In this document: positions 28,449 through 39,600 of the stretch, piece by piece
Position numbering within the stretch: the first letter of the stretch is position 1
Layout: the number at the start of each line of letters is the position of its first letter
Origin: an uncultured Flavobacteriales bacterium
Lineage (GTDB): Bacteria > Bacteroidota > Bacteroidia > Flavobacteriales > BACL11
Direction of reading: 5' to 3'
Assembly: GCA_905612305.1 (NCBI GenBank)
Contig: CAJQRK010000003.1
Location: 1-64,000 of the forward strand
Length of the DNA stretch: 64,000 bases
Program-made: the position numbers and the translations under genes
The notes under the pieces: model-generated
The model's input: only the letters and a program-made list of their open reading frames with translations
The model's database searches: none
Told to the model about the DNA's origin: nothing

Positions 28449-30140
28449 TTAATTTCTTTTTAGTTTGCGATATTTAATTCTGGTAGGAGAAATATCACCC
28501 AATCTTTTTTTACGGTTTTCCTCATAATCGGAATAACCACCCTCAAAATACACCACATTGGAATCTCCCTCAAGAGCCAAGATATGGGTACAAACTCTAT
28601 CTAAGAACCATCTATCGTGGGAAATAATTACCGCACAACCTGCAAAATTATCCAGACCTTCCTCCAAAGCTCTTAAGGTATTTACATCCAGATCATTGGT
28701 TGGCTCATCTAGTAAAAGCACATTAGCTTCTTGGCGTAAAGTCATAGCTAAATGCAAACGATTACGCTCCCCACCAGAAAGCACTCCCACTTTCTTATTT
28801 TGATCAGAACCATTAAAATTAAATTTTGCTACATAGGCTCTTGAGTTCATTAGTTTACCTCCAACATTTACTTGCTCCTGTCCTCCTGTAATTTGTTCCC
28901 AAATAGTTTTTTCTATATCAATCTCGACATGTTGCTGATCAACATAAGCAATCTTGACCGTTTCTCCAACTTTAAAAATTCCTGCATCAGCAGTTTCTTG
29001 TCCCATAATCATGCGGAACAAAGTAGTTTTTCCTGCTCCATTTGGCCCTACAATTCCAACAATTCCTGCAGGAGGAAGTTTAAACTCTAGGTTCTCATAA
29101 AGGAGTTTATCACCAAAGGCTTTTGATACACTTTCCGCATCAATCACATTAGCCCCTAACCTAGGTCCTGGCGGAATATATAATTCAATTTTATCTTCTT
29201 TCTGCCTTCCTTCATTTCCTAGTAATTTCTCATAATTACTTAAACGAGATTTTGATTTTGTACGCCTTCCTTTTGGCGACATACGCACCCATTCCAACTC
29301 ACGCTCCAATGTTTTTCTTCTCTTACTTTCTGTTTTTTCTTCTTGTGCTAATCGTTTTGATTTTTGCTCCAACCATGCTGAATAATTACCTTCCCAAGGA
29401 ATACCTTCTCCTCTATCTAATTCCAAAATCCAACCTGCTACATTATCTAAAAAGTACCTGTCGTGAGTAATGGCAATTACAGTTCCTTTATATTCAGAAA
29501 GGTGCTGCTCCAACCATAAAACTGATTCGGCATCCAAGTGATTCGTAGGCTCATCCAATAATAAAATTTCTGGCTCTTGCAACAACAAACGACAAAGTGC
29601 AACTCTTCTTCTTTCTCCTCCTGATAATACTGAAATTTGAGCGTAAGATTCAGGACACCTTAAAGCATCCATTGCAATGTTCAATTTGGTATCAATATCC
29701 CAAGCACCTAAAGCCTCAATCTTATCTTGCAAAATCCCTTGTTCCTTCATCAATTTTTCCATCTTATCAGTATCCTCATAGTTTTCAGGAAGTCCAAAGG
29801 CATCATTAATTGCATTATAATCAGCGAGGGCATCCACTGATTCCTGCATTCCTTCTTTTACAATTTCAATTACCGTTTTGCTATCATCCAACTTTGGCTC
29901 TTGCTCCAAATAACCAACCTTATACCCATCAGAAAAAGTAATATCTCCTTGGTAGGATTTTTCAACCCCTGCAATTATCTTTAAAAGAGTAGATTTACCT
30001 GAACCGTTTAAGCCAATAATACCAATTTTTGCACCATAGAAAAAAGAAAGATAAATATCCTTTAAAACTTGTTTATTGTTGTTGTTGAAGGACTTAGAAA
30101 GCCCAGCCATTGAGAAAATTATTTTCTTATCGTCTGACAT
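28449..30140 (-). CDS. ettA: Energy-dependent translational throttle protein EttA (ABC-F)
   Basis: Two ABC domains; LSGGERRRVALCRLLLQEPEILLLDEPTNHLDAESV; WVRMSPKGRRTKSKSRLSNYE linker. Confidence 0.93.
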   Translation of the reverse strand: MSDDKKIIFSMAGLSKSFNNNNKQVLKDIYLSFFYGAKIGIIGLNGSGKSTLLKIIAGVEKSYQGDITFSDGYKVGYLEQEPKLDDSKTVIEIVKEGMQESVDALADYNAINDAFGLPENYEDTDKMEKLMKEQGILQDKIEALGAWDIDTKLNIAMDALRCPESYAQISVLSGGERRRVALCRLLLQEPEILLLDEPTNHLDAESVLWLEQHLSEYKGTVIAITHDRYFLDNVAGWILELDRGEGIPWEGNYSAWLEQKSKRLAQEEKTESKRRKTLERELEWVRMSPKGRRTKSKSRLSNYEKLLGNEGRQKEDKIELYIPPGPRLGANVIDAESVSKAFGDKLLYENLEFKLPPAGIVGIVGPNGAGKTTLFRMIMGQETADAGIFKVGETVKIAYVDQQHVEIDIEKTIWEQITGGQEQVNVGGKLMNSRAYVAKFNFNGSDQNKKVGVLSGGERNRLHLAMTLRQEANVLLLDEPTNDLDVNTLRALEEGLDNFAGCAVIISHDRWFLDRVCTHILALEGDSNVVYFEGGYSDYEENRKKRLGDISPTRIKYRKLKRN

Positions 30141-30195
30141 AATATTTGTATTTTTGAATTACAAAAGTAATTATTAATTGCGTAAAATTTAAAAG

Positions 30196-30363
30196 ATGAA
30201 AAAAAGTATTGGTATCTCAATATTATTAATCGTGATAGGTGTAGTTTTTTTGTTGAACAACCTTAATTACGTAAATATCTCAGTAGCGGAACTTATCAGA
30301 ACCTACTGGCCTGTAATTCTTATCTGGATGGGAATAGAAAAATTAGTGAGGGGCTTGAAATAA
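30196..30363 (+). CDS. Small membrane protein, LiaI/LiaF-like TM region (DUF5668-like)
   Basis: Absent from the ORF track (55 aa): MKKSIGISILLIVIGVVFLLNNLNYVNISVAELIRTYWPVILIWMGIEKLVRGLK*; preceded by TATTTTTG at 30149. Confidence 0.7.
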   Translation: MKKSIGISILLIVIGVVFLLNNLNYVNISVAELIRTYWPVILIWMGIEKLVRGLK

Positions 30364-31278
30364 ACGACCTTGCATAGCTTTTCTTTCTTCTAAGCGTTTT
30401 TCAACTAAATGCTTTACTTCAAAATTCTTTAATCCGTATTTTGGATATATTAACATCCTAGCTGGTGATTCACTAAAAAATCGTTCTATAATAATTTCTG
30501 GCTTTAGTAATTCAACAAAATCAACTATCAAATCAATGTATTCTTCAAGCTCCATAAAAGTAAACATTTCTGGTGTTTTTTTGAACTGAACAGCCATCAT
30601 GGTATGTTTTACAATTTGTAGATGATGAATTTTAAGTGTGTTAATTGGCAACTCTGAAACCATTCTTGCATGCTCCAACATATCAGATTTAGATTCTCCT
30701 GGAAGACCTAAAATTAAATGTCCCCCCAAGTGCAAACCCCTTCCTTTTGCCCTGCTAAAAGCATCAATAGCTTCTTCATGAGTCTGGCATCTGTTTATTG
30801 CTTCAAGCGTTTCATTTTTAGTGGATTCTAGCCCAAACTCCAATTTTATAAAATTTCCTGCTGCTGCTAACTCTTGCAAATAATCCAGCACTTCATCCTT
30901 TATAGAATCAGGGCGAGTAGCAATCACAAGCCCAATTACATCCTCATGTAACAAAGCTTCTTCATACATTTTTTTCAAATCAACAAGGGGTGCATAGGTA
31001 TTAGTAAAAGCTTGGAAATAGGCCAAATATTGTTGAGTTTTATACTTCTTTGAGAAAAAATCAATCCCTTCATTAACTTGCTGTTTTATTGGTTTTATTG
31101 GCTGACAATAATCAGGATTAAAAGTATTATTATTACAATAGGTACAGCCACCAACTCCTTTAGTTCCATCTTTATTTGGGCAAGTAAAGCCTGCATCAAT
31201 GGACACTTTTTGCACTCTACCATTAAATTTTCTTCTGATAAAAGAAGAAAAATCATTATATCGTTTTTCCGTCTGCAT
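30343..31278 (-). CDS. TIGR01212-type radical SAM protein (YhcC family)
   Basis: VSIDAGFTCPNKDGTKGVGGCTYCNN, HLILGLPGESKSDML; start trimmed to MQTEKRYN. Confidence 0.9.
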   Translation of the reverse strand: MQTEKRYNDFSSFIRRKFNGRVQKVSIDAGFTCPNKDGTKGVGGCTYCNNNTFNPDYCQPIKPIKQQVNEGIDFFSKKYKTQQYLAYFQAFTNTYAPLVDLKKMYEEALLHEDVIGLVIATRPDSIKDEVLDYLQELAAAGNFIKLEFGLESTKNETLEAINRCQTHEEAIDAFSRAKGRGLHLGGHLILGLPGESKSDMLEHARMVSELPINTLKIHHLQIVKHTMMAVQFKKTPEMFTFMELEEYIDLIVDFVELLKPEIIIERFFSESPARMLIYPKYGLKNFEVKHLVEKRLEERKAMQGRLFQAPH

Positions 31279-31374
31279 AATTAGTGGCAAAAATAGCACT
31301 TTATCGAAAACAAATACTATCAATTTTCCGTATTAAGAAAAAGATTACTTAAGTTTGTGTCGTTAAATCCTTAT

Positions 31375-31584
31375 ATGCCCAACAAAACAACATCATCATT
31401 AGAAAAAATTGGCTATATTAAAACATTGCCAAAAAATTCGGATATTAATGAATATGAAAGCATCTCAGTAAAAAATACTAATGGAGAATCGATTGTTCTT
31501 TACCGATTTATAGAAACTAAAACTGATCTTGATGACACCAGCAATTTTAGTAATAGTCTGGAAGTGTTTAACTCTTTTTTATAA
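31375..31584 (+). CDS. Small hypothetical protein
   Basis: Open frame in an intergenic gap, MPNKTTSSLEKIGYIKTLPK...; no recognised family. Confidence 0.4.
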   Translation: MPNKTTSSLEKIGYIKTLPKNSDINEYESISVKNTNGESIVLYRFIETKTDLDDTSNFSNSLEVFNSFL

Positions 31585-31663
31585 TTGTTTTCTCCTTTTT
31601 TAAAACTCTTCATTTAACTCCTTTCCAACGCTTTCTGGATGTTTAACAAACAGATTTTTCATT

Positions 31664-32506
31664 CTAAATTATCTCTTTCAGACTAAATGTTTCTTTCAGT
31701 TTTACTCCTTTTTCAGTATGCTGAACGGTGCAGCATTCGCTATAATTATCGTGCTGCAAAAATAAGATGTATTCTTTATCTGCTGCCTCATTCAGAAACC
31801 TCTCTTTTTCCGAAAGTGTTACAAGTGGTTTAGTATCATATCCCATCACATAAGGCAGGGGGATATGCCCAGTACTTGGTAAAAGGTCAGCTGCAAAAAC
31901 AATGGATTTGTCTTTGTAAGTAATATGAGGAATCATCTGTGCCTGAGTATGTCCATTTACAAAAAGGGTGTTGAAATTATTAAACAATTGCCCTTCCTGT
32001 TCTACAAAATTCAAATGCCCAGCCTCTTGAATAGGAATAAGATTCTCTTTTAAGAAAGAGGCTTTTTCTCTATTATTTGGCTCAGTTGCACATTGCCAAT
32101 GCTCTTTATTGGACCAATACTTTGCGTTTTTGAAAGCCATCTCAAATCCGCTTCTATCTTTATTCCACTGCACACTACCTCCACAATGGTCAAAATGCAA
32201 ATGTGTTAAAAAGACATCCGTAACATCATCAGTCGAAAAACCATACTTAGCTAAAGATGAATGCAAATTTACATCTCCATGCAAATAATAATGCTTTAAA
32301 AATTTATCATCTTGCTTATCACCTATCCCATTGTCAATCAAAATCAAACGATTTCCATCTTCAATTAAAAGTGAACGCATAGCCCAAGGACATAAGTTAT
32401 TCTCATCAGCAGGATTCGTTCTACTCCATAAAACCTTGGGAACTACTCCGAACATTGCTCCACCATCTAATTTAAAAAAACCCGTATCTATTGTATACAA
32501 TTTCAT
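31664..32506 (-). CDS. MBL-fold metallo-hydrolase
   Basis: VFLTHLHFDHCGGSVQW; NGHTQAQMIPHI; FAADLLPSTGHIP. Confidence 0.9.
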   Translation of the reverse strand: MKLYTIDTGFFKLDGGAMFGVVPKVLWSRTNPADENNLCPWAMRSLLIEDGNRLILIDNGIGDKQDDKFLKHYYLHGDVNLHSSLAKYGFSTDDVTDVFLTHLHFDHCGGSVQWNKDRSGFEMAFKNAKYWSNKEHWQCATEPNNREKASFLKENLIPIQEAGHLNFVEQEGQLFNNFNTLFVNGHTQAQMIPHITYKDKSIVFAADLLPSTGHIPLPYVMGYDTKPLVTLSEKERFLNEAADKEYILFLQHDNYSECCTVQHTEKGVKLKETFSLKEII

Positions 32507-32585
32507 GTTAGTAAAATTTTAATGGCTCAAAATTAAGAATTTGATTTATTTATACTTTTATATTATCAATAAATTTCCTAAAAAG

Positions 32586-33911
32586 ATGAAAATACATTTA
32601 ATTGCAATTGGAGGAAGTGCCATGCACAATATGGCTTTGGCTTTGCACCATAAGGGTTTTGAAGTAAGTGGTTCGGATGATGCAATTTTTGAACCCAGCA
32701 AAACAAGACTAAATAAACACGGACTATTGCCTACAGAAATGGGATGGTTTGATGAAAAAATTACTAGTGATTTGGATTCAATTATTTTAGGAATGCATGC
32801 TAGAATTGATAACCCAGAACTAGCTAAAGCAAAGAAATTAGGGATACCTATTTTTTCCTATCCTGAATATATTTACGAACAAAGCAAAAATAAAAAACGA
32901 GTAGTAATTGGTGGTAGCCATGGAAAAACATCCATTACCGCTATGATATTACATGTTCTAAAAAACCTTAATATAGATTGTGATTATATGGTTGGTGCAC
33001 AATTGGAAGGGTTTGATACTATGGTAAAACTTAGTCATGAAGCGCCTATCATAATTTTGGAGGGTGATGAATACTTAAGTTCCCCAATTGATAGGCGATC
33101 AAAATTTCATTTGTACCAGCCACATATTGCGGTACTTAGCGGTATTGCTTGGGATCATATTAATGCATTCCCAACTTTTGAAATGTATGTTGATCAATTT
33201 CGGATTTTCAAGAATATGGTGACTGAAACCCTTATTTACTGCTCAGAAGATGAACATTTAAACACACTTGCAAAAGAAGAAACTAAGTGCAAGTTGGTTC
33301 CTTATTCTACACCAGAACATAATATAGAAAACGGAATTACCGCTATTGGAAATACTAAATTGTTAATTTTTGGAAATCATAATCTACAAAACCTAAATGC
33401 TGCCAAATTAGTGTGCAATGAACTAGGAGTATCAGATACCGATTTTTATCATAAAATAGCAACTTTCAAAGGGGCGTCTAACAGATTAGAATTGGTGAAG
33501 AAGACCGAAACTTCTGCAATTTATAAGGATTTTGCTCATTCTCCATCAAAACTAAAAGCAACTTCTTCAGCCATGAAAAAACAGTTTAAAGGCAGAACAC
33601 TTATTGCTTGCATGGAACTTCACTCCTTTAGTAGTTTGAATGAAAAATTTCTAAAAGAATATAAAGGCTGTATGAATGAGCCAGACACGGCTATTGTATA
33701 TTTTAGCCCAGAAGCTATTGCTCATAAGGAACTAGAACCAATTACCAAAGAGCAAGTATATTTAGCATTTGAAAGAAAAGATCTCTTAGTTTTCACAAAT
33801 TCAACTAAATTAAACAAGCATCTAAAATCCTTAGAGTGTGAGAATCAAAACTTACTCATTATGAGTTCTGGTGATTTTAATGGGATGGAATTTAAAAAAT
33901 TGATAAAATAA
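32586..33911 (+). CDS. mpl: UDP-N-acetylmuramate:L-Ala-gamma-D-Glu-meso-DAP ligase (Mpl-like)
   Basis: MKIHLIAIGGSAMHNMALALHHKGFEVSGSDD; VVIGGSHGKTSITAMI; DEYLSSPIDRRSKF. Start trimmed. Confidence 0.88.
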   Translation: MKIHLIAIGGSAMHNMALALHHKGFEVSGSDDAIFEPSKTRLNKHGLLPTEMGWFDEKITSDLDSIILGMHARIDNPELAKAKKLGIPIFSYPEYIYEQSKNKKRVVIGGSHGKTSITAMILHVLKNLNIDCDYMVGAQLEGFDTMVKLSHEAPIIILEGDEYLSSPIDRRSKFHLYQPHIAVLSGIAWDHINAFPTFEMYVDQFRIFKNMVTETLIYCSEDEHLNTLAKEETKCKLVPYSTPEHNIENGITAIGNTKLLIFGNHNLQNLNAAKLVCNELGVSDTDFYHKIATFKGASNRLELVKKTETSAIYKDFAHSPSKLKATSSAMKKQFKGRTLIACMELHSFSSLNEKFLKEYKGCMNEPDTAIVYFSPEAIAHKELEPITKEQVYLAFERKDLLVFTNSTKLNKHLKSLECENQNLLIMSSGDFNGMEFKKLIK

Positions 33912-33937
33912 AAGAACCGCCCAATTGAGTGGTTCTA
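33912..33937 (+). terminator. Putative terminator between mpl and convergent OMP gene
   Basis: AGAACCGC...GTGGTTCT stem (one G-U), then TAATTT. Confidence 0.5.
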
Positions 33938-33963
33938 ATTTATCATTTATTATTAAGACCTTT

Positions 33964-34554
33964 CTAAAAATTGTAACCCAACTTCATTTGAAAATGAAGA
34001 GGAAAACCAGGGCCAACAAGATAATAGCCAAGCGTCTCGGCCAAATCTGTTCCATCATTCCAATACAGATCATAATCAGAAGAATAATTAGAAGGCGGAC
34101 CGGTCCAGAACTGGTAACCCATGGTGCTTTCGAAAACAAAACCTCCTCTACTAGTCATTTTACCTCCAAAAGCTATCCCACCACCCAATGTTGTCCATGT
34201 GCCATTAGAATTGTAGATATTATAAGTCTGGCCACCATCCATAAATGTTGTCAAATCATCATCATCCAAAGCAAAAGAAAGGAATCCAGCTCCAGCCGAT
34301 CCTTGCATAAACATTCCTTTTTCATTATCACCTCCAAAATAGACTCTATAAAAACCTTCCAATCTTGGACCGGTCCAATTCACAAGGTAGTAACCAAGGT
34401 TTACTCCAGCTGAATGCATATCACCAAATCCATGCTCGAACTGAACCCTAACTTTAGGATTTAATACTCCGAGTCCTAAGGTTAAAGAATTACTTTGTGC
34501 AGAAACACCAAATGTTATCATTCCTGCACAAAAAACTGCTATTATTTTTTTCAT
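33964..34554 (-). CDS. Outer-membrane beta-barrel / porin-like protein
   Basis: Signal peptide MKKIIAVFCAGMITFGVSAQ, amphipathic strands, ends in Phe (MKLGYNF). Confidence 0.65.
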   Translation of the reverse strand: MKKIIAVFCAGMITFGVSAQSNSLTLGLGVLNPKVRVQFEHGFGDMHSAGVNLGYYLVNWTGPRLEGFYRVYFGGDNEKGMFMQGSAGAGFLSFALDDDDLTTFMDGGQTYNIYNSNGTWTTLGGGIAFGGKMTSRGGFVFESTMGYQFWTGPPSNYSSDYDLYWNDGTDLAETLGYYLVGPGFPLHFQMKLGYNF

Positions 34555-34670
34555 AATATGTATTTTTAAATGCCTACTCTAAAATAGTTTTCGGCTTTCC
34601 TTTATTTATTTTGTAATAATAATACTTTTATTATTATAAAAGATTACTTTTTGTTTTTAGTTTTGCAATA

Positions 34671-35498
34671 ATGAGAAATACACTTACTCTTATTTTCTTC
34701 ATTTTAAGCAACTTTGTTTATAGTCAAAATACATTTAGCTATTTAGGAACTTTACTACTAGGCAATAATACACCTATTAGTTTCAGTATGGAATTTCAAG
34801 AAAAAAATGGGATTGTAAACGGATATTCCGTAACCAACATAAACACTCCTGATGAAACCAAAAGTAAGATAAGTGGTTTGTATTTTAAAAACGAAAAATC
34901 TTTTCAACTTCAAGAAACACAAATATTAAGCACTCAGTCAGAAGCTGCCCTGAATACTTTCTGCTATATAAATATGACACTCTCCCTTAAAGGGAAGTTC
35001 GGCAGCAAACGTTTGGAAGGAACTTTTACAGGTAACTTTTTGGATAGCACCGAATGTGCTAGCGGGAAAATAGTATTGATGGAAAGCGCTAAGATTGAGA
35101 GAAAAATAAAAAAAATAAAAAAGAAAATTGAAAAAAAAAGAGAGAAAGGAAAGATAGAAACAACTCAAATTTTAAAAGATGGTGTTGATTTTACGATTAA
35201 TTGGGAAAGCAATAAACTAGAACTATTTATTTGGGATGCCAATAAAGAAGATGGTGATAAAATTCAGCTTACTATAAATGGAAACATTATTCTTGATGAT
35301 TTTGAAACCAAAAACAAACAAAAAAAAGTAAAATACAAATTACAGAAAGGAGAAAATATAATTGAAATAAAATCTACTAATTCAGGAACCTCTCCTCCCA
35401 ATACAAGCCACATTGAGTTAGTGGATAGTCATACAAAACATCCCATTATCACTCAATTAGAATTAGGAAAATTAGTAATAATAAAAGTTGTAAAATAA
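34671..35498 (+). CDS. Secreted hypothetical protein with lysine-rich central helix
   Basis: Signal peptide; KIERKIKKIKKKIEKKREKGKIE linker; TAGTTTTG 5 nt before the ATG. Confidence 0.7.
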   Translation: MRNTLTLIFFILSNFVYSQNTFSYLGTLLLGNNTPISFSMEFQEKNGIVNGYSVTNINTPDETKSKISGLYFKNEKSFQLQETQILSTQSEAALNTFCYINMTLSLKGKFGSKRLEGTFTGNFLDSTECASGKIVLMESAKIERKIKKIKKKIEKKREKGKIETTQILKDGVDFTINWESNKLELFIWDANKEDGDKIQLTINGNIILDDFETKNKQKKVKYKLQKGENIIEIKSTNSGTSPPNTSHIELVDSHTKHPIITQLELGKLVIIKVVK

Positions 35499-35537
35499 AA
35501 ACACCCAGAACTTTCCTTCTAGGATTTTTATTTTTTG

Positions 35538-35611
35538 TGAACTCGAAGGGATTCGAACCCCCAACCTCCAGATCCGTAATCTAGTGCACTATCCAATTAT
35601 GCTACGAGTCC
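35538..35611 (-). tRNA. tRNA-Arg (anticodon ACG)
   Basis: Minus strand GGACTCGTAGCATAATTGGATAGTGCACTAGATTACGGATCTGGAGGTTGGGGGTTCGAATCCCTTCGAGTTCA folds as a cloverleaf; anticodon at 35575-35577. Confidence 0.95.
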
Positions 35612-35670
35612 AAAACGATCGCAAATATAATTTATTCGGCCTTTGGATAATTTATTTTAGTAAAGAAATA

Positions 35671-35940
35671 TTAAAGAATTTCAACATTAAGCCCATAAAG
35701 AGTCAAATCCTCTTGTAGAGGCAGTAAATCATCATTATCACCTAACATAATCTCACAAGAACCTTTGTAATGTGTAAGTAAAGCACATTGTTCTGCTTGT
35801 ATAGGATCATGGTCGCAAATTGCAGTTAAACAATCTACAACATAATCAAAAGAATTATAATCATCATTTATTAAAAATAACGACTTTACTTTAATTTTGG
35901 TTTCACTCGCTTTTGGCGTAGACTTTGAAGATTCTTTCAT
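35671..35940 (-). CDS. clpS: ATP-dependent Clp protease adaptor ClpS
   Basis: LFLINDDYNSFDYVVDCLTAICDHDPIQAEQCALLTHYKG. Confidence 0.88.
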   Translation of the reverse strand: MKESSKSTPKASETKIKVKSLFLINDDYNSFDYVVDCLTAICDHDPIQAEQCALLTHYKGSCEIMLGDNDDLLPLQEDLTLYGLNVEIL

Positions 35941-35945
35941 ACTAG

Positions 35946-36578
35946 TTATTTTTTACCAAATTTAATCTTTGCTTCCTCTCCCCTTACAAGACGTTCAATA
36001 TTTTTTTGATGAGTTATTAACGATAATATTGGAACAAAAATAGCAAATAAATTTAAAGATGAATTTGTTGAGCCTAAAATTAAAAATAAAAATATCGGAA
36101 AAACAAAAGAAGCTATTACTGAAGCTAGTGAAACATACTTTGAAATTAAAAAAACAAAAACGAAAACAAAAAATGAAAACAAAGCAGCTAAAGGCTGTAA
36201 TCCAATTAATAAGCCTAACATAGTTGCAATACCTTTTCCTCCTCTAAAACCAGTATAGACAGGAAACAAATGTCCAATAACAGCAGCAAGACCAAAAGCT
36301 AATTGATTTTCGAAAAATAGCTCAGGAGATAAAGCATCAGCATTACTAATAAAACTCACATAATTAACCGATAACCATCCTTTAAAAACATCCATTAACA
36401 GCACAGGAATACCAGCACCTTTACCTAACACTCTAAAAGTATTAGTAGCACCTGCATTACCACTTCCGTATTCACGCACATCAATATTATAAAAAGTTTT
36501 ACTCACCCAAACAGCTGAAGGAAAAGCGCCTGTTAAGTAGGCGAGTAGAATAAGTAATATGATTTCTGGGGTGATCAT
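35946..36578 (-). CDS. plsY: Glycerol-3-phosphate acyltransferase PlsY
   Basis: YLTGAFPSAVWVSK, DVREYGSGNAGATNTFRVLG, GHLFPVYTGFRGGKGIAT. Confidence 0.94.
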   Translation of the reverse strand: MITPEIILLILLAYLTGAFPSAVWVSKTFYNIDVREYGSGNAGATNTFRVLGKGAGIPVLLMDVFKGWLSVNYVSFISNADALSPELFFENQLAFGLAAVIGHLFPVYTGFRGGKGIATMLGLLIGLQPLAALFSFFVFVFVFLISKYVSLASVIASFVFPIFLFLILGSTNSSLNLFAIFVPILSLITHQKNIERLVRGEEAKIKFGKK

Positions 36579-36600
36579 TTAATGGTCGGTAATTTAATAA

Positions 36601-39600
36601 TTAATATTTCTTTTTATAATTTTTCTGCTCTTTTTTAAACCAATCTTCCTTCCTCAGGTCATAGTTATATTTTGGCTTACCATCCAGTCTTCGATTTGAA
36701 GCACTAATGTTAATTATTGAATTTTTAAAGTCTTCATTATATGAAAAAGACCACATTTCACCACCCTTATATTTAAAGAAATAGTATTCTCCTTCAGGAG
36801 ACTTTAAATCAATAAGAAGTACATCATTAGAATGGCCTTGTTTTTTTTCAAAAACTATCAGTCCATTAAGCACATCATTTACAGGATTTGAATAAATATT
36901 TCCTAATCCTACACCTCCTTTTGACACAAATGCTCTATTATTATGCCAGTTTAATCGAATATCAGTAAAAGCCAATGTATACTCTAATTCCTTAGGAAAG
37001 GAACTGATCTTGCCTGTTTCAAGATCTAGTTTAAATTTATATGCTTCATTTTTATCTGTAACAACTCTTCTCAGACTCCTAACATAAAAATCATCATAAT
37101 CATCATACCCAATACCATCATCTCCCCCTATATCTTTTGCCATAGCAACCATAGCTTGTTCTGAAAAAGGAAAATCTAAAAGAACAAAACCTTGAAAATC
37201 AGTTTTTTGAGCTTGTATGTCATTCTTAATTAACCCATATGTTTTAACTATCACTTTTCCTAAGTTCATATTCAAATCAATCTCACCTTCACCGCTAGTT
37301 GTACAAGTATTTTCAAATAAAGTAAACGTTTTATCTAGAGAGTCTTTACTGCTAACTGTAAAGGATGATTGGTTTTTATCAAAAGATAAAGAATATGTTG
37401 AATTAATAATCTCCACATCATAAACATTCTTTTTCTTATTAAAAAATGTTGAATATAAGCCGATAGTATCTTTTCTCATCATTATCCCTGCATATAATTT
37501 GTCATTATTATCATTAACTAAACTATCACTAAGTACAATAGTGATATTCGCTGGATCAACCTTTGATCGAAATTTCACCCATTCTTTTTCTAAAAGATTA
37601 CAAGTATGATTTAACATAAAATAACCATTAAAAGTCAAATATTTTTGATTAGCATATAATTCGACGCCCCCTTTAAGATCAAATTTATTACTAATACTAA
37701 AAGGTTTGTTTTGATCAAGATCTCCATAGGCTTCTGTTGTCTTTTCAGAGTTAATTTTTATTTTATTAAAAAATATGTTCTTCTTATTATTCATCCCATA
37801 GTGAAGAGTGTATTCTCCGCTTGCGGTATAATTATTTGCTGATGTAATATCAACTGTAGCATTAGTGAATGCATGTTTTAATAAATCAATTGTTGCTCCA
37901 AGTAGTGTTTGCATAACTGCATCTTTCTCAATTTTGACAACACCTGAATCAGGATGAATCACAGCATCTGCAACAACAATAGATTCAACTCCATCAGCAT
38001 GTATTATATAGTCCTTTAAGCTATACTCTGCTGATTTTGCAAAGAAACTTAGGGATTCCTGATTTGGATGGGTTGAAACAAATTTTGAACCAGGATGATT
38101 TAAAGATATTATATCGCCTAACGCGAAAGATTCTGCATCCATATCCCATACACATTTATCAATATAGCACATGTAATTGTTTGAGATAAGATTAAAAAAA
38201 GAAGAATCAGATTCATTAGCATTAAAGAGACCTTGCCGCATCTCTAGATCTATATGAGTACGTAGATTATCTCCTAAGATAGCTAATTCACCGTCTTCTT
38301 CAAAAACTCTTAGATCAGCTGCATCTGAACCAAACCAATTTGCGTTATAAGTAAAGAATTCTGATTCGACTTCTGCTTTATCTAATGTCATTATCCCACT
38401 CCCAGTCAAACCAGTAGGTTTCATTAGTAGATTTCCTTTAAAATTTGCTTCACCTTTATAGAAATTGAATGCTTGTTCTTTCATATCAATCTCTAACTTA
38501 TCCTTATATGGCAAGAAATGCACATAAGTTTCTGTATTTGATACTTCAGGGAATTCAATACCTGAGATTACCTCAGAGATGGCAAATGTATTAGTGTGTA
38601 AATTTACTGAATCAGGAAACCAAATAATTTCACTAGCAGATGCTTTTGCATTCTTATACTCTAATACACCATCCCCCTTCAATCCCCTGTTACTTAAATA
38701 AATATTATCATGAAATCTTCCTGCACCTCCATATACAGGAATTCCTTCAATAGGTGTTTTGCGTTTGAATCCAAATGAAATATCATCTTGAACTCTTAAG
38801 GTATCTTTGAGTGTTGGAAAAATTCCTGCTGATTCAAAAGTGCCAGTAAAAAATAACCCTTTTGCTTTAAAAGAATCTAGACTATCAATCTCATAAGGAT
38901 CTAAATGGAAAAAGAATCTATCTCTATTATAAACAGAATAATTCTTGTCATAATAAGCATATGATCTTTGATGAGATTTGAATATTGGGAATTCTGGAAA
39001 ACTATCTTTTCTTAATCCAGATTTATTTGTAGAATAATCTATTCTTAATTCACCTTGGGGCTTTATTTCATCTTGAACATACTCAAAAATAGTATTTACA
39101 CGAACTAACTGCTCTTCTCCAAGCAAATTCTTCCATGGAATTGAAAGCTGAAGAGAATCTATACTCTCCAGATCAATTTTAAACTCATCATAATGGAAAT
39201 AAAAATCCTTACCAAATAGATTCAGTCTCCCTCCTCCTGCAGATATTTGACCATTAAATAAAAAATCTCTATTCTTTTTTACGGTTATAACTCCTCTATC
39301 TGGCAAGATTGCAACTTCACTTGAATCACTTAATTTAACATTATAAATACCTGTTATTATTAAATCTTTTGATGAAATATTTATTATGGCATTAACAAGA
39401 TGATTGTTTAAGAATGCTCCTTTATCAGTATTTGAAGCTGAAGAATGAAAAGAAATTACATCATAATCATTAATCTCATTAGCAGCATTAATATAAGTAT
39501 GTAGCATAGGCTGAACCGTTACTCTTTCTTCTGCAAAGTCATAAAAAATAAACCCATAACTTGCTAGTCTTATAAGATAGGGTTTAATCTGATGCCCTGG

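Noticed and set aside
34096-34380. Two GGACCGGTCC palindromes within one gene
   Set aside because: Both encode the WTGP tetrapeptide of the OMP protein in the same frame; explained by repeated coding motif rather than regulation.
33925-34413. 162-aa + strand ORF (MSGSNLSFIIKTFLK...)
   Set aside because: Antisense to the signal-peptide-bearing OMP gene 33964-34554; composition is atypical for real protein.
35098-35160. Lysine-rich segment KIERKIKKIKKKIEKKREKGKIE as a DNA-binding tail
   Set aside because: Protein has a signal peptide and is probably exported; the segment is more likely a helical linker.
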